This document shows, piece by piece, positions 49,296 through 62,600 of a DNA stretch of 64,000 nt. Source of the stretch: Leucaena leucocephala (taxonomy: Eukaryota > Streptophyta > Magnoliopsida > Fabales > Fabaceae); the NCBI GenBank assembly GCA_037074615.1, contig CM073518.1:1364001-1428000 (forward strand), in the 5' to 3' direction. The translations under genes and the position numbers were made by a program. Numbering within the stretch: position 1 is the first letter of the stretch; each line of letters begins with the position of its first letter. The notes below the pieces were generated by a model. The model ran no database searches, was not told where the DNA came from, and was given only the letters and a program-made list of their open reading frames with translations.

Positions 49296-49411
49296 AAAGT
49301 CTGTCGTCTCAGTTGGTGCTTTTCACTTTCCGATTTGGAACCCATCACTTTTACTTGTTCCACCCCTTTTAACTTCCATTTCCTTGCCCTTATATCTCAA
49401 ATGGAATAAGC

Positions 49412-50203
49412 TAGGGGTGTTCATAAAGCCCGCGGCCCGGTATACCCATCCGAGCCCGCGAAAAAATAGCCCTGCCCAGCCCGATAAATATAGGGCAGGG
49501 CTGGGCATCGGGCTGTAAAATGCAGCCCATACTTTTTTCGGGTTGGGCACCGGGCAGGGGGGTTGCTCTGCCCTGCCCTGCCCATGAGCGCCCATTTTTT
49601 TTATTTTTTTTATTTTCTCCGTAGATGCTACATTTAGAAAGGAGAATATGATAGTTACTGGTGACTAAAGGGTCATTTTAGAAATATAAGTAGTTAAGTA
49701 TGTAAGTTGCATCTTTTAATATTTATAACTACATTAATTTTTTTAACTTTATTAATCATAATATGATTACATTATAAATTATAATTATTTATTTTATTTT
49801 TTTAGATACTTCATCCTTGTCAACATTTAGGAAATTGATGTAAAGTTGTAATTATAAACTACTTAGACTTCAAGGTTTTTTTATATGCAATAAATTTTAA
49901 GACTTTAATTATTATCTTTTTATTACCTTATTTTTAGTGGATTATAGATATTATTTAACTCTTGAAGACATATGAATATGATATTATTTTAGAAGTTTAT
50001 AATTGCAAATTTTTTTCACAACATGAGCATGGCATCACAACTTGGGTATACCCAGCCCGCCCACGCCCAGCCCGCCCATGCCCAGCCCAAAATGGTTAGG
50101 GCTTTTACCGGGTAGGGCCGGGCATCGGGCTGCAAAATGCAGCCCATGCTTTTTCTGGGCAGGGCACCGGGCAGGGGGGTCGCCCTGCCCATGAACACCC
50201 CTA
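49412..50203. mobile_element. Non-autonomous hAT-type transposon, 792 bp
   Basis: The ends are TAGGGGTGTTCAT and ATGAACACCCCTA, a 13-bp perfect inverted repeat. The perfect 8-bp duplication GAATAAGC lies at 49404-49411 and 50204-50211. The terminal 170-180 bp are dense in GGGC/GCCC repeats (GGGCAGGGC, CAGCCCGCCC). The core is AT-rich and non-coding. It has the same plan and terminal bases as the element at 1002-1596, but a different subterminal repeat. Confidence 0.9.
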
Positions 50204-50211
50204 GAATAAGC

Positions 50212-51000
50212 AACGTTTTCTATTAGATCCATTAACATTTTTGTCCTTCTGATCATGTCATTTTTTGGCATAAAACCTTCTCAATAAGTTATTACAGTGG
50301 ATGTCGTATCAAAGTTAGTTAACATGCGACATAACTTGTCCCAAGGAGTGTGCTTTTTGTTATCTTTAGCTGCTGGCCGGAGGATACATGTATGTTGTGA
50401 ATGTGGCACCAACGGACCACTTCATCTTCTTTAAAGGGCTGTCGTCTTAGTGGCGGTTACAAAGTTCATTTAATTTAAGTGATCGTATGCCAAATCCTAG
50501 CAGAACAAAATTACATCCCCGATGGACCCTAAGTCCCAGAAGCGTCATTAATTTGGAGCTTGGGACTTGACGCCCAGCCCAGCCACCCCTTCTAAGTTAA
50601 TTACTTCTGGCCCCTTTTAAATAGTTGCATTTAGAATTATCATCAAAGTACTTAAATTTACGTTTTAAAATAATAAGAAAGGCATGTTTATCTTCCCACA
50701 TTAATAAGACATTTTTCATTCATAGTTTAATCGTTAAATACTACAATCCAAGAGCATATAAATTATTTAGATACCTAAAGGCAACAATGTCTATATTTGT
50801 TATGTGAACGACTATAAATCACAATAAATATAATGAAAAGTGAGAGGCCCATGTACAACGTCGTTCCCAGCAAATGTTCCCCCTTTATATGCTCAGGTGT
50901 GAAAAAGAGATCGTGAAGGTGTAAGCTGAGAGAGGGAGAGGGAGAGAGCAGCAGGGCAAAAACGATATGGCATAAAAAATTATTGTGTACATGAGACTAA
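50212..51000. other. Intergenic, SPT5 3' flank
   Basis: No gene is visible. The last 100-150 bp are probably the SPT5 3' UTR. A GA-rich stretch (GAGAGAGGGAGAGGGAGAGA) lies at about 50928-50948. Confidence 0.45.
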
Positions 51001-51721
51001 TCACGATTGAGCTAATTTAGCTAGAATGACTAAATCTAAAATCTTCACATCCAGGGTATCATCTACCTTTACGATACCATCAGTGCCATCTACCCCAATC
51101 AACTTGCCTGTAGCACCACGCAAAGCCCCACCCATAATCTTTATCTTGTCCGATTTTCTCGGTACTACAGCCTCCATTTCACTGGGAAGAGCTGTTATTG
51201 TTTCACCATTTCCACTTGATCCCAGGGCCACCCTGCAAGATCCATCCTGAACACACAAAGTAACAAAGACGGACCGGGTTACTATGAAACAAGATCAAAG
51301 ATAAACCTCTCATGTCAAGGTATCTGAAATTAGAGGATGAGCAATTATCCCCTTGAGAGAGGTCGGAGAAAAGCCAAGACCATCAAGTTAAAATGTCAGC
51401 AGAACCGATCTCCAAGCTTAAGTACCATGCAAAAATTTGTTCAAGCAATCTTAGAATGATTCATAGAACATACCGGAAGAACCTCTCTTATAATTCCCAC
51501 AATAGATTCCTCTCCAGCACGACGTACATTGACTAATATATCTGGCATAAACCATGGTCCTTCACTGTCTGCGCCTACAACAAAAGTGAACCATCAATGA
51601 AGCTAAGCTAAAAAAAGAGATTCAAATGGTCATATCAAATCTTGGCAGATCCAATCAATAAACAATACAAGGAAAATTAGAGGCAAAAGAGGAGACTTAG
51701 ACGGATAATTATGGCACATAA

Positions 51722-51759
<38 letters not shown>

Positions 51760-54700
51760 CGCTTGTCAAGGCGGACCATGAACCTTTAGAAAGACGTCTA
51801 CTGGGGGGATTTTGAGAATTACAAAAAACCATTCAAATGAACTAGCCAAAAATTAAAAGGGATAAAAGATATGGTGCTTCCACCAAGATAACCAGAAGAT
51901 CACATTTGATTGGTGATACAAATCAGTCATCTGTCATTAAGATGGATTAAGATAAATAAATAAGAAATAAATCCCAGTAAGAATGAGAGGCAATGACAAA
52001 ATAAGGAGGAAATCTAGCAAGGGAATAAGAGAGATGAAGTGTAAAAAATGGAGATAGTATTAGAACGCGGGTTTATCAAGAGAAAAGGTCAAAGCAGTGA
52101 GTATGGTGTAGGTCTTAGGAATGGAAAAAGGGAGTGGAGAGGACGTTGGCTCCTAACATCTGGTCAGCAAAAGGAAGGGAATAATGTAGAGAGTGGATAA
52201 CGTGGGGAAAAAGGAAGAGTTAGCATGACAGATGGCACGCATCACTTGGAGGTTGCACATCATTTTGAACAGTAAAACCCAGTCTCCGATTTCCACGTCT
52301 ATGGCAAACTCAGAACTCTAGCGTTAAAGAAACATGAATAGAAGCAGCAGTCTAAGTGAAGTGGGGAAATTATTGAGAAAAACAGGAGGAAGTACCAATC
52401 ATTAACATGCACATGTGAGCAATTTAGAAGCTTGCAATGGTTGCACAAAAAAAGAAAATTACCCATTTTTTTGTGACACAAATATTATCCTTTAGCTAGA
52501 AGTCATGCTACAGAAAGCTAAAATACAATATAAACCCATATATCCATCATATGCAAAAGCACTTGTATACCTATAACCGGGGACATCATGTCCAGTCCAC
52601 CAGTTCCTGGAGTCATAGGCTGCCCTCCAGGGGTGCCAGGAAGATAAGATGCTGTGTTTGGTGTCATAGGCTGTCCACCTGGTGTCGATGGTAAATATGG
52701 GCTTGGAGCATTGGCTGCAAGAATCATCCACATCAAACAGAATGAATACAGGTATGAAAATGAAAACTGCAAAGACAATAATAATGAAGACGGGCTACCA
52801 TATGCAGAATTATCCCTAGGTGTCCCAGCTTCGCTGTAATTGCCACCAGGAGTACTAGCCCAACCAGCACCAGGAGTTGGAGCTTCATACATTCGTGAAG
52901 GAGGACTCCCTGGCTGAGATATTATGAAGAAAATAAGAAAATGAAGAGGTCAATCTGGTAATCCAAATTAAGTTCAAAGAGTATCTAGCAAGTTAGCTAA
53001 GATTCTGAACCTGGTATTGTGGACTGGTTCCCCAAGAGCCTGGATTTCCATCTTCCCAGTTATCCCTAATTTTTTCCATCACAAGTATTAGCATTCACAA
53101 AAAAAATCATTTTTGCATATCATAAAAGTTGATTATATGCGTTGAATTGGGAACACATAGTTCCCTTGTACCTTTGAGGGGAAATGCAGTAAATTGGTAG
53201 CATTGAATTTTAAGTTTTTAACAGTAAAGCACTTAGAAACCTTTTTGAACTACTAGCTTTCACTATGGTCATTAAAATCTACTGTAGTTAATACCTGGGA
53301 GGACTCATGGGAGTGTAAGGATTCCATGCCCGATCACGCATGGGAGTTCTCATCCCATCGTGAATAGGTGTGGCTGCAAATAGAAGTATGTTAAGCAAGT
53401 AAATAAGTTACATTTACAAGAAATCTAATTTCAACCAAGCAAAAAAGCTTAAACAAACCTCCAGGATCTCTCATAGGAGTCATATAAGGATGTAAAGGAG
53501 TTCGAGAAGGGTGCATTGGGGTCTCACTTCCCATTCCATACCGCGATGAGTCCCTGGCAGAACATACAGAATAAGAAAGTTGACTCAAAAATTGTTCAAC
53601 AAATTGAAGAAATTAGAAATTCATGTACAGAAAAATTATAGCTCACCGATGTGGAGTTACAGTCACATTATCAGAAATATGATTACGATCCACTGCAAAT
53701 AATCAACAAGTGAGAATCCGTGTATAAACAGAAGTGCCACCAGTAAAGGGGATTATCCAAAAAGCTTGCCTGTCACATCTTTCATCTGGGACTCCAGTTC
53801 AACCCGAACCGATGTGCCATTAACTTCTATGACACGCCCGCGGCAACCTTTATAGGGACCTTGGCGAATTTTAACTGTTGCACCAGTCAATCCATCATGC
53901 CCTCTTCCACCTCTATGCCTTCCTCCAGCTATACACGTTTGAAAAGAATGAGATCAAGCAACTTTCTCAATAAAACAATGTACTGAATCAAAATGATCGC
54001 CAATAAAACATTCCAGTACAAAGAGTTACACATACAATTTGGTGGCCCTCCTCGAGAAAACCTCCTAGGAGATTGTGGGATTCGAGGTGGAGTTCTAAGA
54101 CTGGGAAATCTTGAGTAGGCATCACCCTAGAGTTTAGGAGCAAAAGGCAACAAATTATCATGAGGACTTGATAAAAACACTTCCACCAGATATAACTAAC
54201 ATAAAGAACACAAACTAACTACATTTCTATCGCCATTGGACCGTGAACCTCCCACAACTACACATGATTGAGCTTTTGAACATATGAAGCCTGCATGTTC
54301 AAGATGATGTCGATCATAGATAAACAAGACTCCTCTATATATGTGCTCCACTGGTCCTTGTTTGCCCTATAACACAAGGTAACCCTTAACCGTATGAACT
54401 TTCAGGAAACCAATCTTGGCAAAAATCAGAATCTTACTTTGCAAGGACCCTCAACTATCCGTACAACATCCTTTGTTGATACTGTATTCTTAAACCTGTC
54501 CTGCACACTTATTTTTTTATCAATCTTGCACTTGATTTCCCTTAATTTCACCAGTGCAACTTCAGGTCTGTCAGGTACTCCCTTAAGAACCTAAAACAGG
54601 ATAAAAACATTAAGATGGGTAAAAACAATGAAAGAATATTCTTGACTAGTTAGGCGAGATACGAACCTGAAAGGCCTCACTTTCTACACGTATTATCACA

Positions 54701-57414
54701 CCAAAGCTCAAATTACTGCACCACATTGAATTTAAAATGAGTAAAATGTAAAAAAAAATTGAGAATGGAAGCAAAAAATGCTTACTCTAGCAGGACAAGA
54801 TCATGGAGCTCATAGTCCCCAATTCTTGTAACTCCCGTTGTCACTTCAGAACTCTCCACAACGTCATCAGCAAATACACGGAGCTAGGAAAAAGATATTT
54901 CCATGTCAATTTATTAATTATAAACATTAATTTGTAAAAGATTTTTCATACTAATATTGGAGAAATAAAAACCCACATGTTCTTTTGTTGTATCAGATAA
55001 AATAATCAGCACATGCTGCTCCACCTTCACCACCATACCAGTAGCCCCTTCTTGTGTGCCAGAAACAACTTTAACATGGTTCCCAGGTTCAAAGTATTTA
55101 CAAAGTTCCCTTTCATTTACAGCAAGAGTTTTCTGCCAGAGCCACGGAAAAAATAAAACCAATTAATAACAGAACATCATGCAAAAGTAGTAGCCAGTCC
55201 AAACAAGAGAACCAAAAAAAATATAAATTCATGCTTACCGGAAGGCCCTTGATTTCTGGCCTTATATGAACATTATCCTCATCAACTTTCTCTACCCACC
55301 CCTTCAAATTCTTTAGATCCCCCTTGATGACAATAACAGCATCACCTTTCATAAAATGCCCTTTCTTTCTGTTTGCAAATAATGTTGACAGACTAGCTAC
55401 ATCTCCATCTCCATTCTCACCCGGTTTTCGAAATTTTTCAAGTTCATCAAACGTAGGTTTGATATTTTGAGCGCTGATTGACTTGATTGATACTGTTTTG
55501 TACAAGAAACCATCTTTGAACATCATGCCTCCAATGGTTTCAAAGCGTTCCCCAGTCATGGGATCACGTCTATGCTCTACACGGATGTGTAGTTCCCTGA
55601 AGAGAAATAATTCAGAAGACCAGAATAGGAAAATTTTCCGAGAAACATATACTAGTGTTATCCACAAAGAAAGAGAGGAGGAAAAAACAGCATTACCTAG
55701 CTTCATCAACATTCATAAACCGAGGAGGAGGAACAAATGCTTTCTTTTTCACAACTTCTCTACCTTCCTGCATCATGCATATGTTATGCACACATTTTAT
55801 TAAGCTATTTCAGAAAAGTTGATTGTTAAACTCTCAAGCAGGAGAAAAAATACACACCAATTTATTTGCAAGGGCTTGTAAGTCTATCCTCGGAATCAAT
55901 TTCACAGTAACCCTCTGCCGTACATTATCAACATCCACAACCTATGAAAAAAGAGAGCTTGGTTGTAAATAAAGAAAGCATGTAGATGCCATAATATATT
56001 CCCTATAAAACAATCCATACTTTTGCAAGGTCCCCCTTGTATGTCCCAATCTTCATTCTGACCCATGTATCTCTAGAAAGATCAATAGCTTTGCTTTCAA
56101 CAGAAAGAACATCAGTCATCTCTCTGATTGGAACAAGTGTTATCTTCTGGGCAAATATGTTGCGTAGACCTTTACATGCCTGAATCATAAACAAGGGTTA
56201 AAACTCCACAATAATATCCTAATGGTACAAAATATAAACTTTAGACATGTCAACAATACCTCTCGCACATGGGCCTCTTTATCAGCTTCTATATATATAA
56301 AATTTTTGAGATGGTCAAGAGCAACAGCAGACCTAATTTGCAGTTCAGACCCTTTATCGATATATTTTTGCATGAGGCAGACAGCCGCCTCACGCTCACG
56401 ACCAATCTATGAACATTGACGAAAATTTAGGAAACGCTTGCACACAAGAAACAATTCAAACATACAATCAGTATCATAGAATTTATGCATCACAATGATC
56501 ATACCGCACATTTAACCATCCACAATTTTGGATCTCTCACAGATGGCAGAAGTGCTTGCTGCTCTACATCTGTAGCTTCTTCATCGTAATCTGTAGCACG
56601 CCTTCCATATCTTTCTTGAATGCTCCTCGCCATAGCTTCAAGGTCTTCATGGTCTTCTTGATCATGGGGCAGCATACGACGGCTATGCATCCTCCTTCCA
56701 CCATCTTCATCTGGTATATCAGTTCCTTCTTCGACAATGAAATCTGCATGATACATGCAACCATCATCATTTCTCCTCATATTCGATGAGACATCATAAT
56801 TTCAAAACTCTAATAGTACACATATGACATGTCAAACGAGAAAAACAGACAGTTCAAACCATCCGCAGCATTCTGCTCAATGGAAAATCCACATTATTTC
56901 ATCCTGCAGAATGCGCAGACTCGACCCAAATCACATAAACGTAAAGGACTAAACCTAGCAAGGAACACAGAGACTCTGTATAGATTGTTACCTCCAAAAA
57001 TCTAAGCTAGTCGGTATGAAGTAATTCCAGAATAAGTACGATTATTTGCTATTATTCAAATTGAGCTAACAAAATATGCAGGAAAAACTTACCGTCCTCT
57101 CCTTCTTCCTCTTCCTCTTCCTCATCGCTGTCTACCTGCGCCTCTTCATCGAAGAAATTGGAAGCAGCCATTCTCTTGTATTGACGCTTTCGACCGCCTC
57201 TTTCATCAAAATCATCATCATCATCATCATCCTCTTCGTCCTCGTCGACCTCCTCAGCGTCGTCGTCTATGAACCCAGATCTTCTCCGCTTCCTGGAGGA
57301 GGCTCCTCTGCCGGCCTCCTCCTCCTCCACTTCCGCTTCATCGTCATCGACCGCTTGGTCATCTTCGTATTCCTCCTCATACTCCTCGTCGGGATCCATG
57401 CCTCGATGACGCAT
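51001..57414 (-). CDS. SPT5: Transcription elongation factor SPT5 (DSIF large subunit)
   Basis: Twenty-two exons on the minus strand give 1036 residues. Boundaries are 57414-57093, 56743-56505, 56406-56260, 56179-56021, 55941-55858, 55767-55697, 55596-55239, 55132-54977, 54883-54786, 54715-54667, 54590-54438, 54366-54223, 54126-54036, 53928-53770, 53692-53647, 53553-53459, 53373-53295, 53065-53011, 52913-52799, 52714-52571, 51574-51474 and 51246-51001. Residues 1-108 are highly acidic. The NGN domain follows (SVRDPKLWMVKCAIGRERE, EMTDVLSVESKAIDLSRDTW), then KOW domains (KKGHFMKGDAVIVIKGDLK, YFEPGNHVKVVSGTQEG, VRIVEGPCKGKQGPVEHIY, VKIRQGPYKGCRGRV). The C-terminal repeats contain TPMHPSRTPLHPYMTPMRDP. 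SPT5 with SPT4 binds RNA polymerase II across the cleft and regulates pausing and processivity. Exon 14 ends with a GC donor (CAG|GCAAGC). Another ATG at 57399 (MDPDEEY) is an alternative start. Confidence 0.95.
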
Positions 57415-58200
57415 GGCAAAGTCGAATATGTCTCACGGGCCTTCTATGCAGGGGCACAAACCATTAACGTTGGATTCTGCGATTTTAACAGAGGTTGTTG
57501 AATATCAGAAACCCTAAGCCGAATAGAACTGAGAATATGTTGAATTGGGCGAGGGATGTAAATTTTATTTTCCGATATATATAATATTAGTTACCGGGGT
57601 CTTAACAGTTATACTGTTATATGAATATCCCTTTGATTTTTTTTTTTTCCGAAGACGGAAATCTCTCGTTAATTTTTCTTCAAGTTCAGGATAAATTGAG
57701 TTATAACTGAGATGTTGAGATTTGTTTAATATTTTGTCTGAGTTATTTTATTGACTAGTATTTTTGTAATTATATATATAATGCAATTTCGTTAAGGTCC
57801 TTTTTGAGGCTCGATATGGTATTTATCTCACTGCTCCTGTTATTTATTATATCTTTTTCTGATTAATTGGGGCTCCAAAAAAATTGAATTTGTAATTTCC
57901 TTGTTAGACTTTGTTGAAGTCAGTATATTATTTCTTCAAACGAATATTTACAAAATTACTGTTATTTATCTAAAAAAATTATTATTTTTTTTTTAAATTT
58001 CTTAGCTCTTTTTTGAGGGAAAAAATACATATGAATATTTTTTTAGAAATTCGGTGCGCCTGCAATGGGATTATGTTTGTTTACAAGGATTAGTATAGCT
58101 TGCTTCTAAAATTATATGCATCGTGTAAGATGCATGTGTTCCGCCGGGGGATGAGAAATCCTGTCGTTCTAAACGGTAAAACTTTGCTAGAGCAGGGACT
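57415..58200. other. SPT5 5' flank and intergenic
   Basis: The SPT5 leader and promoter occupy roughly the first 200 bp (AGAAACCCTAAGCC at 57508 contains a telo-box AAACCCTAA, common in promoters of growth-related plant genes). The rest is AT-rich. Confidence 0.5.
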
Positions 58201-58204
58201 AATG

Positions 58205-58925
58205 CCCAGTTTGTTCAAAGTGTGTGTTTAAATAGATTTAAAAAAATATATAAAAAAAAGTTTTTTTTATAGTTTTTAAAAAAAGTTTTTTGATAATTTT
58301 AAAAAAATAATTTTTAGATAAAAATTTATAAAACAAAGAGATTTTGAAAATATGAATATTTAGATAGTTATTAGTATAATGACTTTTGTGACTAGTAAAT
58401 TATCAGAAACAGTATGAGATAAAAAAAATAGCCTATGCGTTCCACGGTTCATATTTGCTTCCTTTTTTTCTCTAGCAATGACGAAGGCGAACAGCGAAGT
58501 GAAGACTACAGGCAGAGACAAAGACAACAGTGAGGGTGACGATAGACGAAGGGGGACGACAAATAGAGGTGATCGATGACTCAAGAGCGACGACTCACAG
58601 TAAGCGATGACCGATGACTCACAACCCACACCTTGCAGTGACCCACAAGTGGCGACGATGACACAGAAAGGAGCAACACAGTGACACTGACACAAAAGAG
58701 AAGGAGAGAGAGAAGACAAAGAAGAAGGGAGAGTAGAAAAAAAATAAAGATAAAATAGTAAATGAGTAATTTATAAATTTTGTTACTGTTCTAAAAGCTA
58801 ATCTTAATAACTTATCTAAAATTATAATTTTACATAAAAATATTTTTAAATAAATATAATTATTTATTTTAAAATTTTATCAAATTAAAATTTTAAAAAG
58901 ACTTGTAAAACTATAGTTTTTCAGC
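58205..58925 (+). repeat. AT-rich dispersed repeat, second copy
   Basis: It matches the reverse complement of 27405-27955 over both flanks. The core (58450-58740) is purine-rich with GACGATGAC-type repeats where the other copy is CTCTC-rich. Its right end abuts the hAT-like element at 58944. Confidence 0.55.
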
Positions 58926-58943
58926 CTCTAGGTCCTCGTCGGG

Positions 58944-59561
58944 TAGGGGTGGTAATGCGGGCCAACCCGCTGAAAACGGGTTGGCCCGCCGCGGGTTGGG
59001 GGGGAGGCGGGTTGGGGAAACCCCAACCCGAGACCGCCATGGCGGGTTGGCCCGCAAACCCGCCAGTTTTTTTTTTTAATTTTTTATATTTAATTTTTTT
59101 TTCATTTTTTTTTAAAAAATTACATATGTCAATATTAATTAGATTCGAATCATGTCTTAAGTCGTCAAAATATTTATTTAGTCAATTTTGTCACTATCTA
59201 TAGATAAATCTATCACAAAGAAAATTATAATAAAATAAAATAAATATATATAAAGAAAGAAATGACTCAATGAGATAAAGTTAATATAAATTAAGTATAA
59301 TGTCTCTTGTTTAACTAAGGCTCTCAAATTAGTAAAGTATAAATGTGTAATATAAATAATAAAAAAAATAAAAAAAAAAAGTAAAAAAAAAAAAGGGCTA
59401 ACCCGCCAACCCGGCGGGTTAGCCCGCCGCGGGTGCGGGTTTGACGGGTGAGAGTCAAAAAGACCCGCATCAAAGTGGGTTACAATTTTTGCAACCCAAC
59501 CCGTCAGTTTTTGGCGGGTTGGCGGGTTGGGCTCGCGAGCCCAACCCAAATTACCAGCCTC
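58944..59561. mobile_element. hAT-like non-autonomous element, about 618 bp, degenerate ends
   Basis: The left end TAGGGGTGGTAAT matches the right end ATTACCAGCCTC inverted, except for a small gap. The terminal about 120-150 bp carry alternating CGGGTTGG and CCAACCCG repeats, and the core is AT-rich. The plan is the same as in the other two hAT elements. No convincing 8-bp duplication is present, so it is older or one end is rearranged. It ends about 80 bp before the exostosin-family start codon. Confidence 0.7.
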
Positions 59562-59641
59562 GGGGATGAGCTCCAGCGTCCGTGCATCTGCAGCGCGCTA
59601 AAAATTCATAGCAGCACCATCCGTTGCACCAGATATCAGAA

Positions 59642-62600
59642 ATGGCAAGTGGTAGTTACAAATTGAGACCACTAGCACCTCATCACAATCAGTTTATCTG
59701 CACTCGAACGCACCAGATTGGAGCTTTATTCCTTGTCGTTGCCACCTTCTTCTTCACCAGGCCCTTAAATCATTCCTTCGTTCCATGTAGCTTCTCAGTT
59801 GATCAAGTGCGGACGTCGGTCGACCTAGTGCACAGTGTACCCTACTCTTGGCCGGAGAGAGGGTACGGGTCTAAGCTCTCTCTCAAGATCTACGTCTACG
59901 AGGTGGAGGAGATCGACGGTTTGAATGTCTTGATGTATGGAAGGGAAGGCAAAATCACCGAGAATGCCTGTTTGAAAGGCCAGTGGGGATCTCAGGTCAT
60001 TCCTTGTTTCTGTAATTTGGCAACTGTAATTTAATAAATTAGATTCTGCTAAATCTACTAGTTACTTGAGCTCCGTATACTCTGGAAAGCAGAATGCCAT
60101 AGAGTATGCTATTGATTCAACTGTACTTGACCCATAAATCCTCGCAGTGATATATATATATTAATAAACCCAAAGTTCAGTGAGATTCTATCTTAGTTGA
60201 GAGTTGAGGATTGTCAGCCTGCTGATAATATTGATAAATACAGAGTTTATGGTGGCATTGCATGTTTCATGCTGCTGGAGAACTTTATTGTCATATCTTC
60301 TTTGCCTCAATTTTTAGCTAATTTCCGTTTTGCTCTGTTTAACTAGCATATTGCTTGAATTTCTGAGTTCCCTGATGGCTATACTGACTGTAGGTCAAAA
60401 TACACAAGTTTTTCCAACAATCAAGATATCGAACAGAGAAGAAGGAGGAAGCAGATTTATTCTTCGTCCCATCATATGTCAAATGTGTTCGAATGATGGG
60501 TGGTCTGAATGATAAAGAAATCAACCAGACATATGTCAAAGTAGTTCTCCATTTCCTTGTTTGAAGAAGTATCTGCTTTTGTTTATATGCATAGTGGCTA
60601 ATAGTGGAAAAGACTAAGGTGAACTCTTTTTTTGAGCTTAGGTTTTAAGCCAAATGCCATATTTTCGGTTATCTGGAGGCCGAAACCACATATTTGTTTT
60701 CCCCAGGTAATCATAATATAATTATGTATCAATCTTGTTTGTTAAGTGATGTGTATATACATTTATGTAAAACATTTCATTTTAGTTGTTATGTTGGAAA
60801 AAGTACTCCCTTCGGACCCATTTATAAGAGACAAGTCATAGCCTTTGTTTGGGCCTTTTTATAAGAAACGACCAACCTTTGTCCCCTGTTTTTTTATAAA
60901 ATTCTCCAACTTTACCCGCAATAAAATTCTCCAACCAAATGCTTGAATAAACATGGAATCATTGTTTGATCTTTCTTCCAGAGTCCCTTTTTCCATTTGC
61001 TTAAACCACACTCCAGTATGCTAACGACTTCACTGGCATGCTCTTCATTGTGATATCAACGTTTACTAAACAGTTTTGTTCCAGAGTTTTATATGCATGA
61101 GCCTTTTTCCACGAACCAGTTTTCAAATCCACGCATCTGCAGTTTAAAGCATAGCAATGAACCACAAAGGCACAGGTGGCTATTATATGCATGGTACTTT
61201 GATAAACTAGAAAACATTAACTTCAAAATAAGCTTTTTCCAGTCGTTCTTTGGCAGAGGAAAATTCAGGAATTCCAATAGGCTTGAAGAATTCATAGTAA
61301 CCAAAGCATCTTAACTTCATATAGTCCACCTGGTAGTTGTTGAAAAAGTTCTGCAATCTTTGGTGACAGAGCCATCTAGTTGCGAATATGGATCTTAAGG
61401 ATTTAAACATACCCAATAACAATAAGCTCAAATAATTTGTTTCTGACGATATCTCTTTTCAAGTAGTGTTTGGTTCCACATTGCTTTCCTTGTAGCTAAC
61501 GCATAATTTTGAATTTTCTGATTTGCAGTGGGGCAGGAGCTCATTTGTTCAAATCTTGGGCAACATATATAAATCGTTCTATTATTCTTACTCCTGAGGT
61601 GCACTTATTGATTGTCATGAAGCTTATAAATTTTACTTTGCATACTTAAGTACTAAAATTAGCATATAAGGATCAAACTGTATATTTTGTTGAAGTTTTG
61701 TCTCTGACTTTGACAAACTGGAAGATGAAATTATTTCTTATGGAGAACAAGCTAAGGAATACATGGATATACCCACCCACGTGATACTTGGACAGAATAT
61801 GGTATGGAATATGATACAGGAATACATCAAAAGAGCCATTGACAATAAACGAAATGATATATTTAGTATTTCTTTTGTGTGCTCATGTTGAAGCTATCAG
61901 AAAAAAGGCATAAACTTATATGAAGCATTAAACATGCATGCCGTATAGTCTTGAAACAAACCAGAAAATCTGGCTATACGTTATGATGCTATTGTTTGTT
62001 GCTGGTGGTAAATTCGTGAAGGTTAGATTTTTGGAGTGATTAAGAAGTAAAGGAGAAATTACATCTTCTTTTGTAGGTATGCTGCTAGACCATAATTAAT
62101 TATCAGGGATCAAACATATTAATTAAGGTGTTCTAGGCGACTTGAGGGATCCTAAAATTTAATCCATAATCCTATCCCCTTTCTTGTTTACCATTCTAAA
62201 ATTATAATTCTCGTATTTGTATACATCATCACTTCATCAGTAGAGGCCTAAACCTCTGACTATTGTATGGAGCTATGTTAGACTTTTTTACTGACATGTT
62301 GCAAATGCATCTACATGTGATCTAAATGTCAATCTAAATATGCCGGAAAAATAATATGATTACATTTGAATGTTGGTTGTCTGGGTGCAAAAATCAATAA
62401 CAGACAGATGCATGAGGTCCATGTGAAAGTTTTTTCTTTAACTATAAGTTTGTTATTGGACATTGCATCATAGGGTGATAGGACTGATAAGAGAGATACA
62501 AGTGCCTTTAATACGTGGAAAGACATCATTATTCCTGGTAATATTGATGATGGTATGATTAAAACTGGTGCTCCAGTGGTTCAGCCACTGCCTCTGTCAA

